Positions 52,214-61,485 are shown, numbered from the stretch's first letter. The stretch is DNA of 64,000 bases from Zymobacter sp047495495 (GCF_047495495.1 NZ_CP179930.1:1736001-1800000); one strand, 5' to 3'. The notes: generated from the letters alone by a model not told the origin. Made by a program: numbers and translations.

Positions 52214-52562
52214 GTCAGCAGTATAAAAAACGCCCTCTCCCCTGCTGCAAGCAAGTTACACTCTCTCAATCACACCGACTTTTCTGGCACTCGGAAACTA
52301 CTGCCTTTCCTTATCAATCACCATGTGGCATCCACAAATTTTAGCTGGGTCATGCGATGCTTGAGCACGCCATGCAGAAAGTGCTTGTGCATAGCGCTAT
52401 AAATTCTTTTCACGAAGAATTATCTCAGCGCATTTCTCTATAAAATCAATGTGATGAACACAGATGTTCGTTTTTGAACGAGAAGTACACGCTCTCGCCT
52501 ATATGTGCTACTGTCTTACGAACGCGATATTTTAAATAATAAGGCATAAGGAATGAATAATA
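52214..52562. other. Intergenic region upstream of the cyclase gene
   Basis: About 350 bp between the repeat array and the cyclase start. AT-rich in its last 150 bp, with AAGGA about ten bases before the ATG at 52563. I see no other gene and no clear promoter pair. Confidence 0.4.
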
Positions 52563-53321
52563 ATGGCCACCACTAATTCCAATGCAGCCTCACTGGCACA
52601 GGCCGTCCAGTTTCTTAAATCTTGCAAGTGGGTCGATCTAACTCATGAAGTGACAAGCTCAACGCCCATATTTGCCGCCTTCAATCCGCCACAAAGAAAG
52701 ACACTATTTACCGTAGAAAAAGATGGTTTTCTGGCCTATGAAATTTCTCTCTGCACACCGACAGGCACTCATGTCGATGCACCCGCGCATTTTATAAATA
52801 ACGCGCCATTACTCAATGAACTGAATATAAAAGACCTGCTGTTACCAATGCACGTTATTCATAAGGAAGCGCAGGTTATAAATAACCACGATTATAAATT
52901 ATCGGTAGACGATATCATTGAGTATGAAACACAGCATGGTCGAATTCAGGAAGGGTCTTTCGTTGCCTTTTCAAGCGGCTGGTCTCAACGCTGGGACACA
53001 CCCAAAGCGTTCTATAACATCGACGAAAACGGACATGCGCATACGCCCGGCTGGTCGATAGAAGCCCTCGAATTTCTGGTAAAAGAGCGCAAAATAGCCG
53101 CTATTGGCCATGAAACACTCGATACAGATGCAGCAGAGGATGCTCAAGAGAAAGGTTTTCTGTTCGCGGAACACTATGTCTTGCAGCAACATTTATGGCA
53201 GGCAGAAGTGCTCAACCACTTGGATCAGGTACCGGCAGCGGGTGCCTTTATCCACGTCAATTTTCCCAACTTTGAAGCGCTGCCCAGCTTCCCCGCTCGC
53301 ATTGTAGCGTACCTGCCTTAA
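52563..53321 (+). CDS. Cyclase-family (kynurenine formamidase-like) metal hydrolase
   Basis: 252 residues. The family motif HVDAPAHF is in LCTPTGTHVDAPAHFINNAP, and KWVDLTHEVTSSTPIF at the start and GHETLDTDAA late are also typical. These enzymes bind Mn or Zn and hydrolyse N-formylkynurenine or similar amides or lactones. No tryptophan-degradation neighbour is in view, so the substrate is unknown. It is isolated within flagellar genes and has its own terminator. Confidence 0.85.
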   Translation: MATTNSNAASLAQAVQFLKSCKWVDLTHEVTSSTPIFAAFNPPQRKTLFTVEKDGFLAYEISLCTPTGTHVDAPAHFINNAPLLNELNIKDLLLPMHVIHKEAQVINNHDYKLSVDDIIEYETQHGRIQEGSFVAFSSGWSQRWDTPKAFYNIDENGHAHTPGWSIEALEFLVKERKIAAIGHETLDTDAAEDAQEKGFLFAEHYVLQQHLWQAEVLNHLDQVPAAGAFIHVNFPNFEALPSFPARIVAYLP

Positions 53322-53344
53322 AGCACACTCAGACAGCATCTTAA

Positions 53345-53386
53345 GGCGATACACCATATATAAAAAGAATATCGTATCGCCTTTTT
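53345..53386 (+). terminator. Terminator of the cyclase gene
   Basis: GGCGATAC (53345-53352) and GTATCGCC (53374-53381) pair around a 21-base AT-rich loop and are followed by five T residues. Confidence 0.7.
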
Positions 53387-53503
53387 AGGACCATATAAAA
53401 CCATCTAATATATTAACCACACAAATAATTAATAACCTTAATCAAAATAAGATCCATAGCAATAACACTATAAATACACCAATTAACGAAAATAGATAGA
53501 AAT

Positions 53504-53544
53504 AAAAAAGACCCAGCACATAAATAATGTACTGGGTCTTTTTT
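53504..53544. terminator. Bidirectional terminator after the fliD-fhlB operon
   Basis: AAAAAAGACCCAG (53504-53516) and CTGGGTCTTTTTT (53532-53544) form a perfect 13-bp stem with a 15-base loop. It stops both the minus-strand fli operon and leftover plus-strand transcripts. Confidence 0.88.
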
Positions 53545-53595
53545 ACGTTATTGAGTCAGTTTGACCACATAGGGCATGCAAAATACTAGGGATGA

Positions 53596-53907
53596 TTATT
53601 TTGCAGAGGGCATGCCTTCCCCATTCTGCTCTTCCAGTTTCTGCAGCCATACCATCAATGAGGCCACAGCGTTGCAGAGTGCCGGTGGAATCTGCTGGTC
53701 GGGGGCAATCGTGGACAGTAGCGCCATCAATTCAGGAGAATGATGCACACTACCAACGCCGTGCTGGCGCGCCGTCTCAACGATCTGGGCGATATCGCTT
53801 TCCTGCTGATCACTCAACACCCCCGAGTTCGTCGCCTGTGGCTGACCATAGCGCTTGGCCAGTTCACGGCGCCGCCGCGCAAGTAGCTGCTCATGAGTTT
53901 CAGGCAT
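53596..53907 (-). CDS. FlhB C-terminal-domain-like small protein
   Basis: 103 residues. The part IAQIVETARQHGVGSVHHSPELMALLSTIAPDQQIPPALCNAVASLMVWLQKLEEQ parallels the C-terminal end of FlhB in this window (HDIPVLEAPPLARSLYHYCDLEHEIPQGLYAAVAEVLAWVYRLD). It lacks the membrane part and the NPTH cleavage motif. Stand-alone FlhB-CTD paralogues are known next to fliK genes; they may act in the export switch. It overlaps the fliK stop by 8 bp. Confidence 0.8.
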   Translation of the reverse strand: MPETHEQLLARRRRELAKRYGQPQATNSGVLSDQQESDIAQIVETARQHGVGSVHHSPELMALLSTIAPDQQIPPALCNAVASLMVWLQKLEEQNGEGMPSAK

Positions 53908-55336
53908 GCGGTTTCTCCTGTTCAGCGGCCACCTGTGCGCCCTGTTCCCTTAGCGAATCGCCATTGATCTCGACGGCACGGCCATCTTGATGGCCATCAT
54001 TCAACAGTTGCTCCAGCTCTTCACGGGCATCGGCCAGCACCTCTCGAGTGGCCTTATGCTCGGCTCCCAGCGTCACCGACAGCGCTTCACCGTCCCACTG
54101 TATCCCCGCCGTCACGGTTCCCAAAACGGGCAGTTCAAAGGTCAGGGTCAGCATCCACACCCGACGCTGATCGGGAAAGGCCGGGAACCGTCGCTCGGCA
54201 CCGCCCTCGCCACCGCGCCCATCGGACAGATAAGGCTCAGTCCTGAAAGACATCAGCATCATCGCCCCTGCCCACAGCTCGCTCTGAAAGTGGATCGACT
54301 GCCCCGCCATCATTTGTAGCTGCTGTCGAATCACGGCATCGCCGAATTCGGGCGCGGCAGGCAATACCGATAGCAACTGCTGACGCTGGCGCGCACTCTG
54401 CTCAACGATTTCCAAAGGCAGATGCCCTCCGGCCCACTGAGCCAGCAATGCTTCGTGGAACAGACCACTCGTCTTCAATGCAGAGGCAAGATAGCCTGAT
54501 AGCGTATCGCGCTGGGCCTCTAGCGGTACCGACTGCCCCATCGTGTCCATGATCAGTGCCGAAGAAAGCACATTCAGCGGCATGGGGTCCGGCGATGTCG
54601 TAGCAAGCAGCGACTGCCAGTCCTGACCGGACAGTACGGCTGTCCACTGACTCATCTCTCTGGCCGCACGGCTGACATCGATAAAAGCAGAATCCGATGA
54701 TGACAGCGTCGGTGCCCAGGCCGGCACATCGCTTCTGCTCGCCGCAGACGCCGCTGCACGATCCTGAAAGGCGACCTGCGGATCCTGTTCGGTCAGCGGC
54801 AGCAGCATGGTCGGCTGAGCAGATGGCGTGGAGGATACGGGCTTGTCCTGCGGTGTGGCCTGCGAAGCAACATGCGTCAGCGGAGCCTGAGGCGACGATT
54901 CGGCAAGAATATCGGTCGAGATATCGGACAGCAGCGTCTGCTGCGCAGCCAGACGTGCCTGCTCGCTCAATACGCGAGCCGTATCACTCAATGCCAGCTG
55001 CGCGGAAGCGGCGGATGGAGGATTGGACGGTGGAGTAGCAACATCGGACGGCAGCGCCGAACGACGCAGAGATGAAGCCGTGGAACTGGCCTCTGCACTC
55101 TGCTGACGCGACTGTGCCGTTGAGATGTTCTCCGCGAAATCAGCCTCTTCTGAACTGCCGCTTTCAGAAGCGGGAGCATCATCGGAAGACTGAGCGGCAT
55201 CATCAACGGCACTGTCACGAATTACGGCGGATACGGCAGCGGGGCCGATAGGCTGGCGTGCATGAGCATCTAGGGACAGCTGACGCCCGAGCACCTGATG
55301 CAAGAGGGTGTCGAGCAAGGGCGTGATAGAGCCCAT
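53900..55336 (-). CDS. fliK: Hook-length control protein FliK
   Basis: 478 residues. A long low-complexity Ser/Ala/Gln-rich N-terminus serves as a molecular ruler. The C-terminal FliK domain is visible as RRVWMLTLTFELPVLGTVTAGIQWDGEALSVTLGAEHKATREVLADAREELEQLL, a pattern of two strands, a GxVxA-type turn and helix. It tells FlhB to switch substrates. Placement with fliT and the FlhB-like gene supports the call. Confidence 0.82.
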   Translation of the reverse strand: MGSITPLLDTLLHQVLGRQLSLDAHARQPIGPAAVSAVIRDSAVDDAAQSSDDAPASESGSSEEADFAENISTAQSRQQSAEASSTASSLRRSALPSDVATPPSNPPSAASAQLALSDTARVLSEQARLAAQQTLLSDISTDILAESSPQAPLTHVASQATPQDKPVSSTPSAQPTMLLPLTEQDPQVAFQDRAAASAASRSDVPAWAPTLSSSDSAFIDVSRAAREMSQWTAVLSGQDWQSLLATTSPDPMPLNVLSSALIMDTMGQSVPLEAQRDTLSGYLASALKTSGLFHEALLAQWAGGHLPLEIVEQSARQRQQLLSVLPAAPEFGDAVIRQQLQMMAGQSIHFQSELWAGAMMLMSFRTEPYLSDGRGGEGGAERRFPAFPDQRRVWMLTLTFELPVLGTVTAGIQWDGEALSVTLGAEHKATREVLADAREELEQLLNDGHQDGRAVEINGDSLREQGAQVAAEQEKPHA

Positions 55337-55342
55337 GATAGG

Positions 55343-55723
55343 TTAGCTCCCGGAGAAGCGCTGGTAGGCATTGGAGACTTTGTGGGTACGAATGCGCTGC
55401 TCTTCTTCTGCCATCAGCGTGCCAAGCTCCTTAAGACGCACATCAAGCTGTTCACGAATCTTGCGGTCATTATCCAGCAGGCGCTGTAGATAGACCTGAC
55501 GTTCGCGACGCTGAGAGAAGCTCAGCTGCGTATCGCCTACCGAAGACAGCTGCTCGGCCTGTACCAAGTACTCCATGCCTTCGTTGACGAGCGCGTCCCA
55601 CTCACCCTCCTGAGCCTTGCGCACCATACGCTCAGAATGTTCGATGATCTTGCGGTATTCATCCATGAGGCCGTCGACCTGCATGCCGGAATCCACAGGA
55701 CCATCCTGCATGGAATCAATCAT
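55343..55723 (-). CDS. fliT: FliT-like flagellar export chaperone
   Basis: 126 residues from MIDSMQDGPVD, preceded by AAGGG and overlapping the fliS stop as ATGA. Entirely helical, with EYRKIIEHSERMVRKAQEGEWDALVNEGMEYLVQAEQLSS and RRERQVYLQRLLDNDRKIREQLDVRLKELG, typical of FliT. FliT binds FliD and can inhibit FlhDC. Confidence 0.83.
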   Translation of the reverse strand: MIDSMQDGPVDSGMQVDGLMDEYRKIIEHSERMVRKAQEGEWDALVNEGMEYLVQAEQLSSVGDTQLSFSQRRERQVYLQRLLDNDRKIREQLDVRLKELGTLMAEEEQRIRTHKVSNAYQRFSGS

Positions 55724-56121
55724 GATAAGCCCTTTCCATTGTCGCCAATGCTGCGCCATGCGGTTGCAATGTCATTGACCATGTCAGCAACATGCTCAAT
55801 GGACTTACGATCCACCTTGATATTGGCCTTCAAGAGCGTTCTCGACATGTAGCCGTAGAGGTTGTGGAGGTTCTCTGAAAGCTCTCCCCCCTTCTCCATG
55901 TCGAGTGCTGCATCCAGCCCGTTATCAAGAATAGTAATGGCTTTGGAAATTGCCATCCCACGCTCAGCGACCTTGCCTTCATCCAATGCCCACAGTGCGC
56001 GACTCAGCGCTTTCTCTAGGCCATCGTACAGCAACACAATCAACTGATGCGGACTGGCCCCCATGACGGCCGTTTCGAGCCCCACCGTGGCGTATGCCTG
56101 TGCACCTTTTCGAGTCAACAT
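55720..56121 (-). CDS. fliS: Flagellin export chaperone FliS
   Basis: 133 residues from MLTRKGAQAYATVGLETAVMGASPHQLIVLLYDGLEKAL, the usual FliS beginning; in-frame ATGs upstream are unlikely starts. The helix-rich rest (LHNLYGYMSRTLLKANIKVDRKSIEHVADMVNDIATAWRSI) fits FliS well. It keeps flagellin unfolded before export. No flagellin gene is in the window. Confidence 0.95.
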   Translation of the reverse strand: MLTRKGAQAYATVGLETAVMGASPHQLIVLLYDGLEKALSRALWALDEGKVAERGMAISKAITILDNGLDAALDMEKGGELSENLHNLYGYMSRTLLKANIKVDRKSIEHVADMVNDIATAWRSIGDNGKGLS

Positions 56122-56300
56122 GCCTACTCTCTTCATTGCCAAGGGATTACACGTCGAAAGCACATCATAGCCAAATTTTTAACAGTGAGATGCGCGAATA
56201 AACGGGCTATTTATCTAGGTATTTCTACCGGAAAGGCATAAACGATCGCTGCCGCCATCAGAACGGAATGCTCGATGGACGGCAGCGACCGGCAGGGTTA

Positions 56301-57725
56301 TCAGCTCGATTTCTTCAGGGCTTCAAACTGCGCTTTGATGCTTTCGATCTGGGTGTCCATCGTGGTCTTGAACTGCACCAGCTTAGTAAAGCTCTGCTTG
56401 TACATTTTCAGACGGTATTCGCTGGCCGTGGTAGCACGTTCCTTCTGGGAGGTGATGGCCGTAACCTTATCGTTCAGCGTCTTGGTATTGGTGGTCAGAA
56501 TACCGGTCTTGCTGTTCTCGATTTCGTCGACCTTGGCCACGATCTGGTTCATGATCCCGCTCTTGCCGTCCGTCGCCGCCAGCGTAGTCTTGAAGCCTTC
56601 CGGGTTGCTCTTCATCGCCTGCTGCAGCTTGGTGCTATCAACCTGTAGCGTTCCCGCCGGCTTGGTGCTGCTGGTCTTGTCCAGACTGATAGCGGTGATA
56701 CCGTAATCTTTAAGCTTCGCAAGGTTCTCGTTACTCAACAGCGTCTTGATCTGACTACGGATCGTACGTGCACCAGAGTCGCCTACCAGCGCCCCAGTAT
56801 CACTGGAGTCGGTAGAGTTGTACTGGGTCAGGCTGCTCATCGTGCTCAGGAAGCTGTTATAGGACGACACAAAGTTCGTCACACCCGTTTCCCAGTCAGA
56901 GGTGTTGGTCGCGACCGTCGTTGTTTCAGGCGATGTGGACACGGAAGACAGCGTCAGTTCAAGACCAGGTACGGCATCAGTCACCTTATTGGAGCTTGCT
57001 TCCAAATCAACGCCGTTGACCGAGAACTGTGCGTTGGTGGCTTCGCGCTTCACTGACATGTTGGAAACAACGTCCGTCAGGCCAGAGTCGCCTGTCGCAC
57101 TGATAGTGAAGGCGTTCGCCGAACCGGTCGTGGTGGACGATACGGTCAGATAGGAGCTGCCATCCGAGTTGGAAATGACCGCCGCTGAAATGTTCAGCTT
57201 GTTACCTTTGCTGTCCTTGGCCGAGTTGATGGCATCGCGCACGCCTACCAGCGATGCATCAGTCACGGAAATGGAAAGCGCATCGCCCGTGCCTTGCTGC
57301 AGCGTAATGGTACCGCTACCCAGCGTACTGGTCTTGTCCGACACCTTCGCGCTCGCGTTGGACTGCGTCGTTGCCAGCTGATTGACCTGGATGTCGTACG
57401 TACCCGAAATGGAGTTGTCCGTAGCCGTCGCCAGATAAGCAACAGCACTGGTGGTCGCCGTAGCGGATTTCTGGAAGTTGTCGGCTGTCAGTGCTTCCGC
57501 CTGGCTTTTCAAGGCATCCAGCGAGCTTTGGATCGTAGAGTAAGCCGATATCTTCGTTTCAACGCTGGTTTTCTGCGTGTCATACGTTGCCAGCTTGCTC
57601 TGCTCTGCTGCTTCCAACTGCGAGTAGTACTTGTCCAGATCAAGGGATGCACCACTCCCGAAGTTCAAGCTACCCAGACCCGATGATGTCGACGTACTAC
57701 TTGTAGTTGATGATGTCGTTGCCAT
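56301..57725 (-). CDS. fliD: Filament cap protein FliD
   Basis: 474 residues from MATTSSTTSSTSTSSGLGSLNFGSGASLDLDKYYSQLEAAEQSKL, chosen because GGGAG is ten bases upstream; an ATG three codons earlier is too close to it. Short Ser/Thr-rich start, a FliD N-terminal domain, central variable domains and a coiled C-terminal part. It caps the filament and helps flagellin polymerise. Confidence 0.94.
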   Translation of the reverse strand: MATTSSTTSSTSTSSGLGSLNFGSGASLDLDKYYSQLEAAEQSKLATYDTQKTSVETKISAYSTIQSSLDALKSQAEALTADNFQKSATATTSAVAYLATATDNSISGTYDIQVNQLATTQSNASAKVSDKTSTLGSGTITLQQGTGDALSISVTDASLVGVRDAINSAKDSKGNKLNISAAVISNSDGSSYLTVSSTTTGSANAFTISATGDSGLTDVVSNMSVKREATNAQFSVNGVDLEASSNKVTDAVPGLELTLSSVSTSPETTTVATNTSDWETGVTNFVSSYNSFLSTMSSLTQYNSTDSSDTGALVGDSGARTIRSQIKTLLSNENLAKLKDYGITAISLDKTSSTKPAGTLQVDSTKLQQAMKSNPEGFKTTLAATDGKSGIMNQIVAKVDEIENSKTGILTTNTKTLNDKVTAITSQKERATTASEYRLKMYKQSFTKLVQFKTTMDTQIESIKAQFEALKKSS

Positions 57726-57760
57726 GAAATACATCTCCCATGCTTGGTGAAGTGCAGCTT

Positions 57761-57788
57761 ATATCGGCCGCATAGAGGCACAGGTTTA
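57761..57788 (-). promoter_or_regulatory. Candidate FliA promoter for fliD-fliS-fliT-fliK
   Basis: On the minus strand TAAACCTG (57788-57781), then GCCGATAT (57768-57761). The -10 is nearly perfect and TAAA is kept, but the gap is 12 bp instead of the usual 11. Confidence 0.62.
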
Positions 57789-58046
57789 GGAATGAAAGTA
57801 TTCACTGACTTACATAAAAGCCCTTGCCAGCCGCTACGCTCGGCAAAAAGTGCATCACTCCCAGCCCTGATATCATGCCCAACGGGATCATGCGACAGGT
57901 CTCAGCCCTGAAACGGCCCATTTTCCCATCGGCGGGTTAGGATTAAAGCCGCGAAACACGACGAAAACATCCGCCTGTCTCAGCCACCTCAATTGACGCA
58001 GCAATAGGCCGAATTAAGGCCATCTTGCGGCCTTCACTGCACCATG
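57789..58046. other. Intergenic region between fliD promoter and permease terminator
   Basis: About 260 bp without a supported gene. It contains a small hairpin AAGGCC/GGCCTT near 58016-58034, just before the terminator of the permease gene. Nothing else convincing is seen. Confidence 0.4.
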
Positions 58047-58091
58047 AAAAAAACCTCCGACTACCGCTAATAGGCAGCCGAAGGCTTTTTC
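58047..58091. terminator. Terminator after the TauE/SafE gene
   Basis: On the minus strand AAGCCTTCGGCT pairs with AGTCGGAGGTTT (nine of twelve plus wobble) and is followed by a T run; A and T runs at both ends would allow bidirectional use. Confidence 0.65.
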
Positions 58092-58129
58092 CAGCACCGT
58101 GGACCACGGTCACCGAGAAAGAGAAACGG

Positions 58130-58915
58130 TCAGTGGAACCACTGAACGACCATCGCCGCCAGCGTATCCCCCAACAGCAGCTTGATCGACATCGCAATCG
58201 AGACCACAACCATCAGTATGCGGATCAGACGCTGCCCCTTACTGATGGCAATGCGCGCGCCCAGATTGCCACCGACGAGCTGTCCCGCCAGCATCACAAG
58301 GCCAATTTCCCAGAATATCTGGCCGTGCACGATGAAGAACAGCAATGCAGCGATGTTGCTGGTGGCATTCAGCACCTTCGTTGTAGCGGTCGCCTTCAAC
58401 ATGCTGAAGCCCTGCAGCATGACGCAGGCCACGACCATCAGCGTTCCCGTACCCGGCCCACAAAAACCATCGTAGAACCCCAGCAGCGGACAGATGAAAC
58501 CGATGAACATCGGCGCACTTAATCGCGCCTGTTCCTCCCTTACCCCAAGATTGGGGGAAAACAGAAAGAACACGGCAAAACCGATCAGCATGAAGGGAAT
58601 CATCAGCATCAGAATGCGTGCCGACAGGAAGGACACCACCACCGCTCCCAGCACAGCGCCGACGAAGACGCAGAGAATATGAGGAATGAGATCCCTCAAC
58701 CTGACATGCCCTTTTCTTATGAAATGCAACGCGGCGGAAAAGGAACCGCCCACCGCCCCGACCTTATTGGTCGCGACCGCAACAGCGGGCAGCATGCCTG
58801 TCGCCAGCAGTGCGGGCAGCATGATCAGCCCCCCACCGCCAGCAATGGCGTCGATGATGGCCGCAACCAATGCGATGAAGAAGAACAGCAAGAGTATTTC
58901 GGGGCTGAAGCTCAT
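58130..58915 (-). CDS. TauE/SafE (TSUP) family permease, YfcA-like
   Basis: 261 residues from MSFSPEILLLFFFIALVAAIIDAIAGGGGLIMLPALLATGM. Eight or so membrane helices and the AGGGGLI and GGNLGARIAISKG motifs place it in the sulfite/sulfoacetate exporter-like family near YfcA. Substrate unknown; not linked to its flagellar neighbours. Confidence 0.88.
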   Translation of the reverse strand: MSFSPEILLLFFFIALVAAIIDAIAGGGGLIMLPALLATGMLPAVAVATNKVGAVGGSFSAALHFIRKGHVRLRDLIPHILCVFVGAVLGAVVVSFLSARILMLMIPFMLIGFAVFFLFSPNLGVREEQARLSAPMFIGFICPLLGFYDGFCGPGTGTLMVVACVMLQGFSMLKATATTKVLNATSNIAALLFFIVHGQIFWEIGLVMLAGQLVGGNLGARIAISKGQRLIRILMVVVSIAMSIKLLLGDTLAAMVVQWFH

Positions 58916-59034
58916 TGTGGGAATACCTCGTGAGGAGCCTGTCAACGGATGCCGCCCGCACCTTTATTATCGTTGGAAGTGCAGCGGCATAGGTAAGAAC
59001 ACACCGGCCCAGCTTAATCGGTTGCCTGATATAA

Positions 59035-59063
59035 AAGAAGCCGCTTGTTTCAAGCGGCTTCTT
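59035..59063. terminator. Bidirectional terminator after the NlpC/P60 gene
   Basis: AAGAAGCCGCTTG and CAAGCGGCTTCTT form a perfect 13-bp stem around TTT. It lies between the NlpC/P60 stop and the permease gene start. Confidence 0.78.
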
Positions 59064-59105
59064 CACAGCAATAGAAGAACATATCAATACAGCGCAAGCA
59101 GCGGA

Positions 59106-59732
59106 TTACCCATTGACGGTCGGGATACGGGCCGGCGTGCTGGTGCGGGAAGCCAGCTGCGGGTTCTCGATGGGACGACGTGCCTGCACATAGCGGCGCG
59201 CCCAATAGTGATTGTCCAGCTGAGAGATCATTACACCCTGAGAGGAAGAGGCATGCATGAACAGACCATCGCCGAGATATACCCCAACGTGATTGAGACG
59301 GCGTGTTGGTTTGAAGAAGACAAGATCACCGGGTTTGAGTGCCGCGCGAGAAACGCGACGGCCTTGCTTCATCTGCTCGCCTGCCGTGCGCGGTAAGGCG
59401 TAGTTGAATCGTTCTTTGAAGATGCGCTGCGTGAGTGCCGAACAGTCTATGCCATCACGACTTTCACCACCGAAGCGATAAGGGGTGCCCGCCCACTCTC
59501 GATACTCGCTCATCAACGTGTCGTGAACGCCGATTGGACGATGCTGCCTTCCCGTGTATTCGATATCGACGTTATCACCAGAAGTCTGATAGCCGCCTAT
59601 GATGGGGTAAGGTGCTGCAGAAGAACGAAGGGGGGCGGTAGAAGCAGAAGTGGCCGGTTGATCAACACCGTTTGCAGCACAGCCCGCGAGACTAAGAAGA
59701 AGAAAGCAAAAACCTGTCACTTTTTTATACAT
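59106..59732 (-). CDS. NlpC/P60 family peptidoglycan endopeptidase, lipoprotein
   Basis: 208 residues from MYKKVTGFCFLLLSLAGCAANG, a lipoprotein signal with lipobox SLAGC; an ATG three codons upstream is also possible. The NlpC/P60 domain has catalytic Cys in GIDCSALTQRIF and His in LNHVGVYLGDGLFMHASS. It resembles the Spr/MepS and NlpC groups, which cut cross-links in peptidoglycan. Confidence 0.9.
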   Translation of the reverse strand: MYKKVTGFCFLLLSLAGCAANGVDQPATSASTAPLRSSAAPYPIIGGYQTSGDNVDIEYTGRQHRPIGVHDTLMSEYREWAGTPYRFGGESRDGIDCSALTQRIFKERFNYALPRTAGEQMKQGRRVSRAALKPGDLVFFKPTRRLNHVGVYLGDGLFMHASSSQGVMISQLDNHYWARRYVQARRPIENPQLASRTSTPARIPTVNG

Positions 59733-59741
59733 GAGCGGCAT

Positions 59742-60127
59742 CTCAATTCGATCGACAAGAAGAAAAGAACATCAACAAAAACAGGAAAGCGTACAGATGC
59801 AACAAAAGGAAACAAACCGCTACGGTACGCAGGGCACACGCACCACTACATGCATGATATCAGCCAACATCTGGCTCTGCCCGACGAAGACTATCAGCAC
59901 GATTGAATTTCTCAATTTGTCCACATTCAAGCATTGTATATCAAAAAAGAAGAACCCTCTTTACGCATTTAACGGGATACGTAAAAAATGTCCTCTTGCC
60001 TGATAGCGATCACACACAACCCCGCTTTCAAGCACGTACGTTTTGGCGACAATCCCCCGCGGCATCGCTCACTGCGTGCATTGCCCGCCAATACTCCGAT
60101 CGTATTCTCATGAAAAAGGAAGCCCAT
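59742..60127. other. Intergenic region without a supported gene
   Basis: About 385 bp upstream of the NlpC/P60 gene. The part near 59900-60000 is AT-rich and may hold its promoter. Frames here are short and read into the gene in antisense; I see no convincing coding signal. Confidence 0.4.
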
Positions 60128-60167
60128 AAAAAAGGCGAAAAGCCGACTAAAATGCCCGCTTTTCGCC
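60128..60167 (-). terminator. Terminator of the acyltransferase gene
   Basis: GGCGAAAAGC (60134-60143) and GCTTTTCGCC (60158-60167) form a perfect 10-bp stem; on the minus strand six T residues follow. Confidence 0.82.
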
Positions 60168-60216
60168 CTCTCCGCCATTTCCTCATTACATCAATTAGAT
60201 AGAGAATGAGCACCTG

Positions 60217-61485
60217 TCATTTTTTGAGCAATAGCCGCTGAATAACCCCGCGTACCCGTAACACGAACTGTTCCTGAAACAGGATACAGAACATCACCGT
60301 CAGCAATAAAAAGACGGGGTACCAAGCAAACGAAATCGTGCCCGCCTGTGCACTGCACTGGGTGACGGAAGAAAGGCACTGTGATGGCTGCGAACCAGAA
60401 AGCGCCATTTCTGTACGCGAAAAGATCAGGTACAGCGGAACATGCAGAGCAAACATCGGCAGTGAAGCACCGCCCAGACGTGCAGCGATGCGCTGCCAAA
60501 ACGCACTGTCCGGTGCCTTCGCAAACAGGCAGAGATAGATCAGCGCCAGCTGGCCCGGCATCATCAGTCCGTTGTGCAGCACGTAGTGCCAACCAGCACT
60601 GTGGCCGGGCAGCAGAAGCCACTCGCCCAGTGCGATCGAACCGACCAGCAGCGCCACAGCCATCATCCCTCTCGACAAGGACAGCGTGTCCGTCTTCTGC
60701 CGGTGGTACCAGACACACAGCAGAATGCCCGCAGCGAACTCAGGCAACCGGATTAACGGGTTGCGATGCAGCATTCCGGTTTCCGGCGCTCCCCATGAGG
60801 TCAGTAGGATGACAAGCACTGGCGGAACCAGATACAGCAGGTTGACGACGCACAGCCAGCGCATGGGATGACGCCGACGCCATAACCATACGGCCAGCCA
60901 CGGAAACGTCAGATAGAAGAAGAATAGGGTCGAGATCGACCAAGTTGGAGGATTGAACGTCAGGTAATACGGATTCCAAGCCTGCAGTAATGCGATGTTC
61001 TCAAAGGCCGCCCACAGTAGCTCTCGATTGCTCATGGTGTGCCATACGGCTTCGCCATTATTGACGTCCATCATGACGGCTCGGATCGACGCCGATGCAT
61101 CTTCAGGCGTCAGCTGAAGTACAGGCAACACCGCCATTACAGCGATGGTAATGATCATGGCCCCAATATGAATCGGGTACAGATTGGCCAGCCGACGAAC
61201 CAGAAAGCTGCGCTTCGATTCCCGCAGTCCATACTGTCCATCAGGGGGTTGCGGGCGCAGATAGACATGCGTCAGCAAGAAGCCCGACAGAATGAAGAAA
61301 GTGCTGGTCGAGAAAAACCCTAAGCCAGTGATATAACCCGACCATCCGTTTATCGAGGGATAATAGTGAAGGGTATGAAAGACGACGATATACAGTCCAA
61401 GAATGAAGCGTAGCCATTCAAGTGCAATGAATCGTCTTGTCCGGTGGTGTACTGTCGAAGCGGGGACAGACGAAGCGCTATGCAT
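60217..61485 (-). CDS. Acyltransferase family 3 (OafA/YrhL-type) membrane protein
   Basis: 422 residues from the ATG at 61485, with GAGGAA upstream. About ten membrane helices. The N-terminal RFIALEWLRFILGLYIVVFHTLHYYP carries the family Arg and the catalytic-site His of the R-x10-H type pattern, followed by GFFSTSTFFILSGFLLTHVY. Such enzymes O-acylate surface polysaccharides or related glycans. The substrate is unknown. Confidence 0.85.
   Translation of the reverse strand: MHSASSVPASTVHHRTRRFIALEWLRFILGLYIVVFHTLHYYPSINGWSGYITGLGFFSTSTFFILSGFLLTHVYLRPQPPDGQYGLRESKRSFLVRRLANLYPIHIGAMIITIAVMAVLPVLQLTPEDASASIRAVMMDVNNGEAVWHTMSNRELLWAAFENIALLQAWNPYYLTFNPPTWSISTLFFFYLTFPWLAVWLWRRRHPMRWLCVVNLLYLVPPVLVILLTSWGAPETGMLHRNPLIRLPEFAAGILLCVWYHRQKTDTLSLSRGMMAVALLVGSIALGEWLLLPGHSAGWHYVLHNGLMMPGQLALIYLCLFAKAPDSAFWQRIAARLGGASLPMFALHVPLYLIFSRTEMALSGSQPSQCLSSVTQCSAQAGTISFAWYPVFLLLTVMFCILFQEQFVLRVRGVIQRLLLKK

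Noticed and set aside
51928..52402. Long open frames on both strands across the heptamer array, encoding repeated RFPLSAF or its reverse-strand counterpart
   Set aside because: A 7-bp repeat without stop codons is open in all frames by construction; there is no ribosome site and no non-repeat protein sequence that looks real.
59523..60003. Plus-strand frames upstream of the NlpC/P60 gene
   Set aside because: They read antisense through the signal peptide region or through AT-rich intergenic DNA, with no coding signature.
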